Shown piece after piece: positions 36,480-47,292 of a DNA stretch of 64,000 bases (positions are counted from its first letter, which is position 1; every line of letters begins with the position of its first letter). Under the pieces are notes generated by a model that made no database searches, was not told the DNA's origin, and saw nothing but the letters and a program-made list of their open reading frames with translations. The DNA comes from Kappaphycus alvarezii (lineage: Eukaryota; Rhodophyta; Florideophyceae; Gigartinales; Solieriaceae): positions 992,001 through 1,056,000 of the forward strand of contig NADL03000001.1 in the NCBI GenBank assembly GCA_002205965.3. The letters are read 5' to 3'. A program made the position numbers and the translations under genes.

Positions 36480-36487
36480 TATTTAAA
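36480..36487 (+). promoter_or_regulatory. TATA-like box of the right secreted-gene copy
   Basis: TATTTAAA about 136 bases before the ATG at 36623, conserved with the left arm (34808-34815). Confidence 0.45.
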
Positions 36488-36622
36488 GCCCCCTCATCAG
36501 CAATCGCCCTGCCTCCCTCTCTCAACCCATCAACCTCCGCTCCACGAATTGACCTTGCAATAACCTCGGACATCCACCGCAGCCAACAAACCCTCTCCGT
36601 CCACCTCGATTCTGTACAAAAC

Positions 36623-37752
36623 ATGTGTTCCGCTCCCGTTGCGCAGCCGCAGCGTTGTCACTCGCCCTCATCGTCGCCGTCATCGGCCAGGAACACTGCC
36701 TTCTTACTGACACCGAGTGCCAGTGCTCAGCCAGCACCCCATCCGGGACGTGCCTGCGCAGCCAAGGTGACGGCACGTGCCTACTGGGCCAATGCAATGA
36801 GGGATACCGGTGCGATTGTTTCGGGTATGAAAAGTGTTCAGTGTCCAAATGCGGCAAGCACATTTTAGTCGGGAATGAGATTCCCAGCGAGACGGTACCA
36901 TTCGGGTGCCAAATGCGCCGGGGGCTGGAGTGTGCACCAGCGTCGCAGACGTGTTGGATACAGTGAGCGCGGCACAGAATGCAGAGTCTGAGGCAGCGGG
37001 GAGCAGCGACGAGGCTACGGAGGATGAGTCGGACACGACGAAACAGATTGAGGAAATCCAGAGCGAGAAGAAGGCGATCAACGAGGTGCTCAAGGAGGTG
37101 GAGCGTGTAGCGGACGACTTGCCGGACGAGGAGCTGGATGAGATTGACAGGGAAGCCGAGGAGGTAGAGGACGCGGTGGAGGAGGCGGCGGTGCTTGCGG
37201 TGGAGGCGGTGAAGGAGTCGAGGAAGGCGGCCAAGGCGCTGCGGGCATCGCGTAAACTGAAGCGGGGTGCGCGGCGGCGGAGAGAATCAGAAAGGAGAAG
37301 AAGGGGCAGTTGGACAAGGAGGAGAAGAAGGCGCGCAAGAACAAGGGGCTGTGTGACAGACTGCGCGAGGATATCGAGATCCTGGAGGGTGAGCGGAGAG
37401 AAGAAGGCACGCGGGTGCGGGGAAAAGGCGAGGGAAGGGCGGGAGTTGAAGAAGAGCTGCAGGCAGAAGAGGGATAAGGCTCGAAAGGTGGCTAGGAAGG
37501 CGAAGGAGGCTGGGTCGCGCTGCATGCAAAAGTCGCAGAGGAGCCTCGGAAAGGCGAGGAGCCGTGACGTGTGTAATGTATTGAAAGCGTGTGGGATGAG
37601 GATGTTGCTGCGACGTCTGTGGTTCTGGTCGTGTTGGGTAGGAGGATTCATGAGAATGATGGGGAGAGGTGATCGCAGGAGCTGGGGGGCAGCAAAGTGA
37701 GAGAAGAAATTGGCAATCGCGTGACCAGTGGTGCAGTAGTGGCGTACATGAA
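36623..37752 (+). pseudogene. Secreted Cys-rich coiled-coil protein, right copy (frame-broken)
   Basis: Plus-strand copy, ATG at 36623. The signal peptide and Cys-rich domain read continuously to about 36966 (VIGQEHCLLTDTECQCSAST, then CLLGQCNEGYRCDCFGYEKC), after an apparent one-base loss soon after the ATG. A change of two bases at the ECAP...C junction ends that frame. The acidic coiled coil then runs in the frame 36906-37700 (AAQNAESEAAGSSDEATEDE, then VADDLPDEELDEIDREAEEV). One G fewer than the left arm in the CGGCGGGCGG run near 37274 shifts the basic half, which is read intact elsewhere (KKARKNKGLCDRLREDI). An extra base near 37397 restores a frame. The homologous end lies near 37752. 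The role is unknown and a secreted structural protein is the best inference. Confidence 0.65.
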
Positions 37753-38080
37753 GTAAAGGTTGCATGTCGCTTCATTCAAAGTAAACAGTTTTGGAAGTAC
37801 CACGGCATTGAAATTGTTAAAGTAGCGTGCCGCAAACCACACAGGAAGCGTTGCGGGGAAATGCTCCTCTCCTCAACTCGAGGGCGTAGGCGGAGAACTT
37901 CCCAGGGTACATGAGTCGGAGATACCTGCGGTTGCAATTAGAAACGCAAAGGAAAGGTGAGTTGCCCTTCGTCGGCGGGGAGTTGGATTGCGGATCCTTC
38001 TCACTGGCGAGGGAGGTAGCACTATGGAAATCGGAGGAGAGGTAATCCGCAGTGGTATAGCGAGTAGAAGATTGCGACAG

Positions 38081-38340
38081 GCGGAAGGTGATGAGAGGCG
38101 GCTTTGTTACCACGGGTGACAGATACAATTTCTCCCTAGGAAGGCGAATATTTGCTTACATGCGACTTGTGTGACAATGTGAGTAAGAAAGAAAGAAGTT
38201 CAATGCATTCAGTATGTACTGAGGACTGCGCACGGCCTACCTATACGGCTAAGACCTAACCGGATGTACCTCATCATCCATGCGCATGGGTACATATGGG
38301 GGAAGATTTGCGGTGATTAATGTTTGGAAGATATGGTCAG
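38081..38340. other. Flank of the inverted duplication
   Basis: Unique sequence outside the right arm, with no gene. Confidence 0.4.
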
Positions 38341-39256
38341 CTATTTCCAACTATGTCCAAGGCATTGACGACAGCCGCCCCCAGAGACAAGGCCGGCGTT
38401 CCGCCATTGTCGCCCCCGCCGAGGATACCGCCCTGCTCGTTCCGATGCCCGTCCAGTGGGTCGTATCACGGTGGATCCTACACCTGCCGAGGCACAGCGG
38501 ATGACCTCCGCCCATGCCCGCAATCCCCGCCCAAGACCGCCTTTCCCACCCTCCGGCCTCGCCACTGCATCTGCTCTGCTTCTATCGACAAATCCCGGTG
38601 CTCCAAGGCTTCCACAGACAAGGCCATTGCTCGGGTGGATACTCACATGGGGTGCACCCTCCCCTCTACCCCGCCCGTGACCAGCAGGCCCCAGTTGCAC
38701 CCTCCATGCCTACCCAGGCCATAGAGGACGTGGTGCCGGCGGAAGCCCCCCACAAGGACACCTCAACACACGCTGCGGTGAAGGACCGCCCTCCGGAGGC
38801 AGCCGATGCTGGGCCACTCTACTTAACTCTCGCCATGGAGTCGCCTGCACCTACCCTCGCTTCCCGTCCTCCTACCCCTTGCCGACCCTCATCACATTCC
38901 TCACCCCACCTTCTGCTTCACCCTTACGCAAAACCGTTGACATCCTTCGCTCCCCATATCGGTACGCTGGCATTTTCGAGGATATCCCCGCTCACTGTCT
39001 CAACCAGTTCGTGCTGCTCTTTATCAAGCTGGTCCGTGCCGATGCGTCTGCCCGACGCGAAGACGCCACATACCGCGCCCATTCTCGCATTGTATCAGCA
39101 ATAGAGTGGCAAAGTCGTTTTTCAGTACCGTGCCGTGTGTATGAGGTCCTGGTCAACATAGTGGCCGGAAACAAGAACAGCTTCGTGACGGCGACAGTCT
39201 CGGACAGACTACAATTTTGGCAGGCTAGTGCAGCGTCCTGCGTGGTGGTCGCATAG
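38341..39256 (+). pseudogene. Probable LINE N-terminal fragment
   Basis: Plus-strand, C-rich coding-like sequence in several frames. The last part (38879-39256) reads SPYRYAGIFEDIPAHCLNQF and VRADASARREDATYRAHSRI, a helical segment. It resembles the region before the RT in this LINE family in character and position, not by clear sequence identity. The upstream frame has Cys-rich phrases (CSFRCPSSGSYHGGSYTCRG) that could be a decayed zinc finger. It is truncated before the RT. Confidence 0.35.
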
Positions 39257-39259
39257 GTC

Positions 39260-39860
39260 TGCCAGAAAACCACGGAACTTGGTGGGGATGAGTGCCATGA
39301 CTGGCGTGTGCGTCGTGACAATTTTTTCCGGGGCCGGCAAGGACTGTGCAGGGGTTTACACGGGCTGCGTCGGCGGGACAGCACGGGACTGAGTGCTGAG
39401 GTAGCGGTGAATCTGGTACTGGGACTGTGGCGGCGCCTTTCATTTGTGTGCTGCGAAGAAGAATGTAATTCCGTGGAGCCGGCCGCACAGTATATTTCGG
39501 GAACTTGGCATTTATAAACGCATACAGCCCATTTGAGTCCGGACCAGGTACTTTTGAACCCATGTAAAAGGTGTGGCAGCCGCAGTGCCAGTACCCATTG
39601 TTTGACAGGCACTGGTTGAGTTTGGCGAGGTCATGTCGTTTCGGTGCTCCGGCTTTGGACCCGTTGCAACGACATGATGCGCTGTTCGGAGGTGCGCTTC
39701 GAATTGTGCGACTGTCTGCAGATTTGGCTTTGCTTCTGTGTAAAGTGGACAGTGCCTCACGTGCAGCAGTGGTCTCCGTGAGATTGGGCTCAATGACGGG
39801 CGGTTTGAGAGCCATTGACTCCGAGATTCCTCCAGCGGGCGGTGTTCCAAGGGCGTCATT
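39260..39860 (-). pseudogene. Probable LINE zinc-finger N-terminal fragment
   Basis: Minus-strand frames share LQTVAQFEAHLRTAHH (end of a C2H2-type finger) and, in the overlapping frame 39225-39815, CLSNNGYWHCGCHTFYMG (Cys/His cluster). The split over two frames shows a one-base break. N-terminal fingers of this kind occur in LINEs with restriction-like endonuclease. A host zinc-finger gene is the alternative. Confidence 0.35.
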
Positions 39861-40077
39861 TTCGTTTTGATGTTCTTGGAGTACTAGTAAATCTCCCCTG
39901 AGGTCCTAAACCTATGCACCTAGTATGGATAGATCGGGTATATCTTCAAGAGTAGAAAACCCAAACTTTCCCCCCTACTAAGCGCCTGGACTTCGTGCTG
40001 GATGCCAATCCTTGGGACACCGATCCTGTACACCGGTATGCACCTTAGACCTCCCTTTCCGTATTGCTATTGCATCA

Positions 40078-40126
40078 TTTCACGTACTTCCCTGCTGCGT
40101 GCTTCACGTACTTCTCTGCTGCGTGC
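40078..40126 (+). repeat. Two tandem copies of a 24-bp unit
   Basis: TTCACGTACTTC(C/T)CTGCTGCGTGC occurs twice, head to tail, with one substitution. A minor local repeat. Confidence 0.7.
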
Positions 40127-40189
40127 AGTGAAGTGCGTAAAGTGATGGTCAACGCCTCAGTTAACGACAGATGTAAGATTTAGATTCCC

Positions 40190-40765
40190 ACCGTTAGAAG
40201 TGTCAGACGACGAAGTAAACTACCCATCTTCCCCCCCACGATGTAAGCGAAGCGGTGATAAACTTGCGACCCGATAGTCATGAGGGAAGCGTGAGTCGTG
40301 CGCGCAACACGATTGATAAATCCTTCTATACCCGGGATGGTACCAGAGCATGTCGCATCCAGGGAATCAAGGGCGATTGGCTGGAAGCGGATGCCTAGTT
40401 CACGAGTATAACAAGATGGGCCGTAGGAGTGGGCCATTAGTAGCCTGGACAGCTCGTGCTCCAACTTCTGCTCCTTGCGGGGGTATCCTTGGGCACCGTT
40501 CCTCCAGCGACTCGCGTCGTTGATACGGCGTTGGATGAAGTAAACGGCAAAGTGACGACGACGTTGCTGACAATGGGTTCCTCGCGGGAACCGATGAAGG
40601 AGGCGCGGGGATGCCCAAAAAGGGCTCTCGGTCGAATATTCGAGCCAGATATGAGGCCTTGAACCATGTGCCAAATGGAGGGGCCGAAGTCGGTGACGAA
40701 GTGATGGCAGTTGAGGCGGTGTAGATGTGTAGATCCAACATAGATAACTATAATTATACAAATAT
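40190..40765 (-). pseudogene. LINE C-terminal endonuclease-domain fragment
   Basis: On the minus strand, SNVVVTLPFTSSNAVSTTRV (the D-V-x-V nuclease strand region, Asp lost) lies in one frame. The end of the domain, LGIRFQPIALDSLDATCSGT then IGSQVYHRFAYIVGGKMGS, lies in the frame 40180-40761. The layout matches the C-terminal block at 18.6 kb and 62.2 kb, but the sequence is more distant, so it is another LINE subfamily. Base composition changes sharply to AT-rich at its upstream end (about 40765), marking an insertion or deletion junction. Confidence 0.6.
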
Positions 40766-43700
40766 CTTCATCATCGCAGTTTTCTTCGTTTAAAATTTGC
40801 ATTTCGTTATCATCCATTTCCCTAATATCACCGGAATTTTATCCACAGAATTATCAATAGATTGGTCCATTAAATCATTTACTTTTTGTATTTAGTAACT
40901 TCACCCGATGAAACATTATGGCGGACATCATCTATAGCTGCATTAATAAACGTTCCGTTTGATCCAGGGACTTTAACGACTAAAGATTTTTTATCGAATT
41001 TTAATATTGGTTTGGGAGATGTCCATAATCCTTATTTTTGATGTGGTAAATGTATGAATACTTCCAAAATATTACCAGCATTGATAGGTATATCTTTCAC
41101 TGACTTATATTATATTTGAGGATAAGACTTAATTTCCTTTTAGCAATATGATCATTATGCGCATCACGTAAATCCTTTGGTAGAGTTAGGGGATAATCGA
41201 TACATCTACTGTGGCTTATTAAGTTCGTAAGAAGCAACGTTATTACCATATAAATCATTTGATATCTGAAACATTTGAGAAATACGCACGGACTTACCTT
41301 TTTAAACGAATATAAATGTCTCTTAATGTCTTTTGTTTCGAGTGAATAAAAAAATTTTGTAATTTCGGCGGGAGCAAATAGGACAAAAGGGATTTTCTTT
41401 TCTTTCAAAAATAAAATTTCAAAATATGATTGTCAAATGAATGGTCCCTATAATACTGTAAGGGGCCCAAAATGGCGATATTTATTGAGTTTCGATGGAA
41501 TTAGTATAATTTTACATTTTTAGGAGGCTGCTATAGTTCCAACAGAAAACCTGATAATTGAGTCCATAGTATGAACTAAAATTTCCACAAAAGTGACCCA
41601 AAACGTAAAAATTTATTGAAAACACGAGATATTGATCTTATTGATACTCTGCGAGGATAATTTTTTCCCTAGTTGATATATCAAAATTTGCATGAATCAA
41701 TAATGTTTGATAAATAAATTTTGCATACATCGTCCGATATGTAATATCTTCGTAATAATAATTTTATATAATCGTAATTTGAGTGGCCACATACATGTTT
41801 ATGGACCTTATTAATTATTTTCTTTTCTCAGCCTAAGACTTATTTTTCAGTGTATTAATATTATTGGAACAAATTTCAGATAAAAAATGAGTTTCCAAAT
41901 CCATCGGAGTATTCTAAAAATTTTTCCCCAGTTACATAACAATGGTGACCATGATCCTTCATTGTAATAGAATAAATAAAATTTTCGTTTGACACGAATC
42001 TGATACGATTGTCCTACATATGAATAATGTCGTATATTCTTGTAAAATTTCTTCCAGTAACCCGTTCTGATGATCTACCAATTATTAGATGACTGATTCT
42101 AACTTCATTTCCATTGGCAGAAATAGCTGGTAAATATAACGAGCCGAGCATTTTTCTTTTCTCACTTGAATGGGCGCCATTTACATATTGCCAGAAGGGT
42201 GTAAACAATCTCCTACAGAATCAGGAGATCAATCAGGCTCCCGCCCTAGTCGAGCAATATAAATTTAGAAAATGTTCATAGCTCAACAATATCCATCCCA
42301 CCTTACGGTTCTCCATCGTCAAGCAATGGAACTGGGTAGAATTCGTCCAATGGGGAATTAAGTAATGTTTTAACCATGTGAATTGTTACGGAAGCGGGTT
42401 TCTTTTTTATGTTTAAATTTTTATGTTTATTCTTTTTAGATCAAGAACCTTTAAAATTATTTCCACTCTTGCAACTATCTTTTCGTAGGCCCAATATCCA
42501 ATTTCTTCAAATCGGTCATATCTGGATTTTGCCTTCAATACAGCAAATTCTTCTGCGGTATTCTATGCTTGGTATCTTTCCTAGGTGTTTTCTTTCCTTG
42601 AAATAAAATATTGTAATGGTTTGATGATATATGTTTCTCGAATTTTCACGGTGTTGGCTTTAGGTTTAAGGCTTATATAATTCCCGAATAATTGATCATA
42701 TTTACGAATATTTAATTAATTCGAGAATTTTTGACTTCTCCATATCTTTTTCTTTATCGTGCTCTGAAGGAGCTACCTTCAGGATAGAAACGCGCTGAAT
42801 CTAATCAATTCTCGAATTTGCAATCAGCAAAAATGATATCAGTGCCTAAGATAACTTCGAAGAACCTGTAGAAGAATGAAATATGGCATTTTGCACATCA
42901 AGCCGTGATTCAAAAATTTTAAAATACTCAGTATCGCCTCGAGTAGTGTGTGATAGATGTAGGAATTCTTGAAATGTATCTAGTACTGATGGTAGAGGAC
43001 CCACATTAAGGATAGTGATAGAAATCGTCAATACACCATTTTCAGACTGAATTTCTGCGTCTGGGATTTTCTTACAGGTGACAAGGGCTATTCTATATAG
43101 TTGGGATTGAAGAACTAAACAATTTACCGCCTTAAGAACCTTATCAGAATTTGATACTTGCAATAAATAATGGGCGGATTTTCATTTTTGAACCGCTCCA
43201 TAATATTTTTCTTGACGATTTTTACAAACCCTTTACGGAGCTATCTGAAGATCCCATGAATTTTTCGGCCTTGAAGGGAGATAAATGAGATCCGGGCCCA
43301 TAACTGTAAAATTCAAGTGAGACGAGTAGATCTTAAATAGATAATTCCAAATAAAAGGGTAACAAAATTACCTGAATATGACTGAAAATAAATAAATCGA
43401 AACCAATACTTATTGATAGCTGATCGACGGGAATCTTTCGATGACCTGAGCTTGCTAACCATTTCTAACAGCCTAAGAATATTTATACCGTAGATCAGAG
43501 TAGAACTCCTAAAAGGATGATTACAATTGTATAATAATTTTTTTAGACCAAATTCATGCTCAATAACAATTACAGAATAATAGGCGAGGTGAAAATTAAT
43601 CAATATAATCATTTATATAATTCCAGGAATTAAAAATGCAGAATTTAAAACCAACTGACAGACATAAAATCGCTTCACATGTATTACAGTAGAACTTTAC

Positions 43701-43800
43701 CGAGAATACTCATTTTTCTCGATATTACAAGAGAGGGTACAAAAAAGTAGTGTTAAACACGAAATAGCAGTGAGCCAACGTGATATCCAACTAGGACATA
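40766..43800 (-). pseudogene. AT-rich retroelement remnant, probably copia-type
   Basis: Strongly AT-rich block. Minus-strand pieces in changing frames read TLPKDLRDAHNDHIAKRKLS (41.1-41.2 kb), GLWTSPKPILKFDKKSLVVK and VPGSNGTFINAAIDDVRHNV (40.9-41.0 kb). Together these resemble the C-terminal part of copia-type integrases as I remember them. Further upstream are TAEEFAVLKAKSRYDRFEEI (about 42.5 kb) and the frame 42846-43163, which could be gag. RT, which should follow the integrase, is absent because the sequence stops at the LINE junction near 40765. No LTR found. The assignment is tentative. Low GC sets the block apart from its left neighbour. Confidence 0.4.
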
Positions 43801-44440
43801 GTACAAAAATTTAATAAAAGAAAGAATTAGTTTTTGCTAAAATTCTATGGTATTCAAAAATACCTTTTAATGATTTAATAATAGTGCAAAGAGTACAGCC
43901 AAATTGTAAATATTCGGGTATTTCTGTAAAGACCCTGTCTTTAGGCATAGACAAGTACGAATACAGTATTAAGCCCCTGTAAGCTGTAGTTGACTGTACA
44001 GTGAACTAAAATTAGGCAGTACAGTACCCCAAACGGCCATCCTGAAAAGTAAACGATCAAGGTTAGCGTCAAGAGGCATTTGTATGACCTCGAAAACACG
44101 ATTTGCGCTTAGTTTACAAAAGTGTACATGCTCCCGCCAAAACGGATTAACACCGCGGGAAAAAAGTATCCTCAACCCGTTCGAAAATTATAAAAATAAT
44201 AGATTCGTTCCTGTGACCTCTCTTTAAAATTAAAAGAAAAACATAAAGAAAATAACCCTCTAATTATAAAAACGATAAAAACGAAACTCCATGCCGCCTA
44301 AATCTCTCATTGCCACACATTTAACCAATCATAAATTCGAAATTTGACTACGAAAGAGTTCTACTATACGGCCTTAAGCAAAAATTAGTGATAGAAGCAG
44401 CAAGATTGAGGAAAAACCTTCAGTCTCAAGAGTTTAGTAT
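43801..44440. other. AT-rich spacer
   Basis: No gene. One pentamer-palindrome cluster (about 43985-44030, CTGTACAGTG...GCAGTACAGTAC). It may include the left end of the DDE transposon that follows, but I could not find terminal inverted repeats. Confidence 0.4.
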
Positions 44441-45608
44441 GAACCAATGCACCAACTGCTACAAAACTCAGAAGAGACAGAGTCGGAGTAGGATTATGAG
44501 GTGTCAGATTGCCCTGCTATGGACGCTTTTTAGAATCCGGAGGATCTGGGGCAGTTATGGAAATGACTAACTTTTTTCTTTTGGAATTTGATGCCGTGTG
44601 GCTAATTATAGAACAAACGGTCCGTGCTAAGTACGAAGGAGGCCGAAGTCGAAAATCTGGGTCAAAACCGAAGGATGTCCTCTTCATGATTTTTGCAACA
44701 CTCAGGCATGGTGGAAACTTGGATTTCAATGGACGAATGTTTGGGATGGAAAGGCCCCACATTAAAGCGCATGGCGATTGGATTCGTCAATTTGCTTTGC
44801 CTACTTTTGTTAGAAAAAGCAGTACAGAACAGAAGTATGAAAGGGTATTTACAATGTCTCGATTGGTTAAAGAAGGAACTATTTTCAAGAATTACAAGTT
44901 TGGGCTTTATGCTACTGATGTGACTTTCCACAGCACCAATCGATCGAGTGGAAATCACGACGAAGCAAAGGAATACTTCGGCAATAAACACAACCTTTAC
45001 GGCTTCAAGACTGGGGTTTCTTTCCTTCCCAATGGCTTAGCCACAGCTTGTTCCCCCCATCGTGCTGGCCCAGTCGCGGACATTACAAGTTTTAATGGCA
45101 ATCTTACATTACATGGAAATGCGACCTCCAAGACGGATGAAGAGATTCAAGAAATTCCGGATGTGGGACTACTTGCAGGAAAGTACCCCAACCACTGGAC
45201 TATAATGGTGGATAAGGGATAGCAGGGATCCTCTAGCGTAGAGGGGGTTGTTCATCCAAAAAAGAAGCTTATAAGTGGTGTTATATCGTGTGAAAATATT
45301 AGGGTGAATAAGGAGATCAGTTCAGACCGCATCATTGTGGAGAATTTCTTTGGGCGTTTATCGTCGCTGTGGGCTGTGATGGCTAACCGCTGGAGATGGG
45401 ACGATAAGTGGTATGGCACTTTTTCATGCTTTGCTTAGCTTTGACAAATTTGAATGTTAAGTGGCATCCGCTACGTGGTGTAGATGGTAAAATGTCAAAA
45501 TTGTATAAGAAAATATTGAGGGATGTGGGCTTGAAGAAAATAGAAAAACTTAGACTGGTCAGCAGGGCTATCATGCGAAACGCAGGGCCAGGGTGTCGGC
45601 GGAGCTAG
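44441..45608 (+). pseudogene. PIF/Harbinger-like (DDE_4-type) transposase, recently broken
   Basis: A long, well-preserved transposase. After an acidic start (DYEVSDCPAMDAF) comes the helical region MTNFFLLEFDAVW...KPKDVLFMIFATLRHGG. The DDE core follows: LYATDVTFHSTNRSSGN (first Asp), WTIMVDKG (second Asp), SSDRIIVENFFGRLSSLW (Glu), then ALTNLNVKWHPLRGVDG. The catalytic residues are all present. Breaks: a TAG stop in the acidic start, a 5-T run one base short at 44527-44531, a TAG stop at 45220-45222 where the family has Tyr (Gly-Tyr-Gln-Gly), and a 5-T run one base short at 45420-45424. It would cut and paste DNA if intact. The wide open frame (237 codons, 44509-45222) suggests recent loss or partial consensus error. 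Confidence 0.8.
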
Positions 45609-47292
45609 AAAGTTGTGCTCGTATGGAGGAAGGGGCTTCTGCAATGCTTGATTTACTCAATATCTGAGTTAGTAGTATTTTACTTCGTAAATTTGGTTTT
45701 ACTGTATCTAAAATAACTTTATTATGTTTTTGTGCCAAAAAGTTCATGTTTAGGTATATTATTTCTCTTCTGTGTATTAAATTCGGCCATTAGTCAGAAG
45801 GCATGTCATTTCTGTAATGTCGGTCATCTCAGGTATCCACTCAGTATCTGAATTTGAGATCTAGTAATAAAAAAAGACTGATGAAAATACTTGTAAAAAT
45901 TGTTTTTCAAATTTCATAGGCGGCCAACCATTGAAGTAACAGATTAGGACAGAAAGGCTCTCTTTAAAGCAATGATTTATTTCATTGATTGAACTAAAAC
46001 AATTGCGGAACTTCTAAAAAATAAAAGGGAAACTAAACTGCACGAAGTCATTGTTTTAAGGTGAGTAGCGAAAAAGTGCGAAGTCCACAGTCCACAAATA
46101 CAGTACGACCTTAGGAATGCCAAGTTGCAAATGAACTGCAGACAGCATGGAATGGGCCGTAATATAATGATTTTTTAAGTGTAACGGGACCGCGACATTC
46201 CAACCGATGCCAAGGCAGAACGTCTCTTTGAATTACAGCAGAATAGAATACTGTGGTCCTCTGCCCCTGGCACTTGAGCTCCTGTGCCTTTGCATCTGAG
46301 CAATAGTGCAATTACTTCATCGAAACATAAACGATACAATACAGTACGGTCATCTGCATTCCTCACTGCAAGTCTAGAACTAGCTCAAAAGATGGCGAAA
46401 TGATCCAGAAGTAGTCAGCCAAATAAACTATCCAGCCTGTAGGGAATTAAGCTTTCCAAAGAAACTAGGACAAAGCAATAGCGATATGGTTTTACAGTTC
46501 TTCTACTCTTCTTAATCAATTAAAGCAGGCAAAAAACTCCATAAAGACCAAATCAATATATCCGAATACATAACGACTACTCCTGCAATACAACGGCCAC
46601 CAAACCAGTCGTCCAAGGACCAAAAGAATTCATCTTTTCGTGACTTACCGATTTCCAATTCATTAAATGATGATACAAGTGCTCAACAAGTACTAATGTA
46701 ACGTAAATCCGTTGCTTTAAAACAACTATTTGTTCGTTTGAAGTAAAGATTTGGATATTAAAAGCAAAAAACTAATAGCTGACTGTATTTCATTGTTTTA
46801 ATGAATTAAATCATTGTTTTAAACGCAAAAGAGTAATAACAGACTCTCCTGAAATCCTAAATCGTTGAACTAAACCTTTAAATCGTTGTTTCAAAGATGG
46901 AAACATGCAACGAGTCGGGTAATTATTGGTTTGGACATTCTCAAATGCAAATCGTTGAATTAAACTATGTTGGATTTTGATACCATACTGGCATATGAAT
47001 TTTAGAACGATGCTTTTGAAGCCATTGCTTTTTGAAACATGGTTTACTAGCCACTATTCAAGTGAGTATTACTTATGCAGTTACATAGGCGTCCAAGTAA
47101 CCATTGCGGTTAATACAAACTCATGGCTCAATTCCAAATTTGACGCTATCATGTTGTGAGTCGCAGTCATTTATATATTCATTGTAGTAATCGAAGTAGG
47201 AACACATGTGATGTAGAAAAGGCAATCGTGATTTTAATACAAATGAGTAATTTTCTACTGCTAAACTTTGTGCGACGAACTCGTAGAATAGG
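45609..47292. other. AT-rich spacer with a recurring short word
   Basis: No gene. Between about 45970 and 46970 the words ATCGTTG(A/T)(A/T)T(T/C)AAAC and CATTGTTTTAA recur at irregular spacing (for example 46790-46825, 46858-46885, 46945-46965). Small minus frames at 46111-46366 have no motif. Confidence 0.4.

Larger units (their letters stand above)
36160..38080. repeat. Right arm of a large inverted duplication
   Basis: Reverse complement of 33235-35134 with the same order of promoter and gene. The inner edge at 36160 is sharp and the outer edge near 38080 is approximate. It contains the better preserved copy of the signal peptide and Cys-rich region. Confidence 0.9.

Noticed and set aside
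36704..37765. 353-codon minus ORF in the right arm
   Set aside because: Antisense shadow of the coiled-coil gene; Ser/Leu/Pro/Arg-rich mirror of Glu/Lys/Arg codons.
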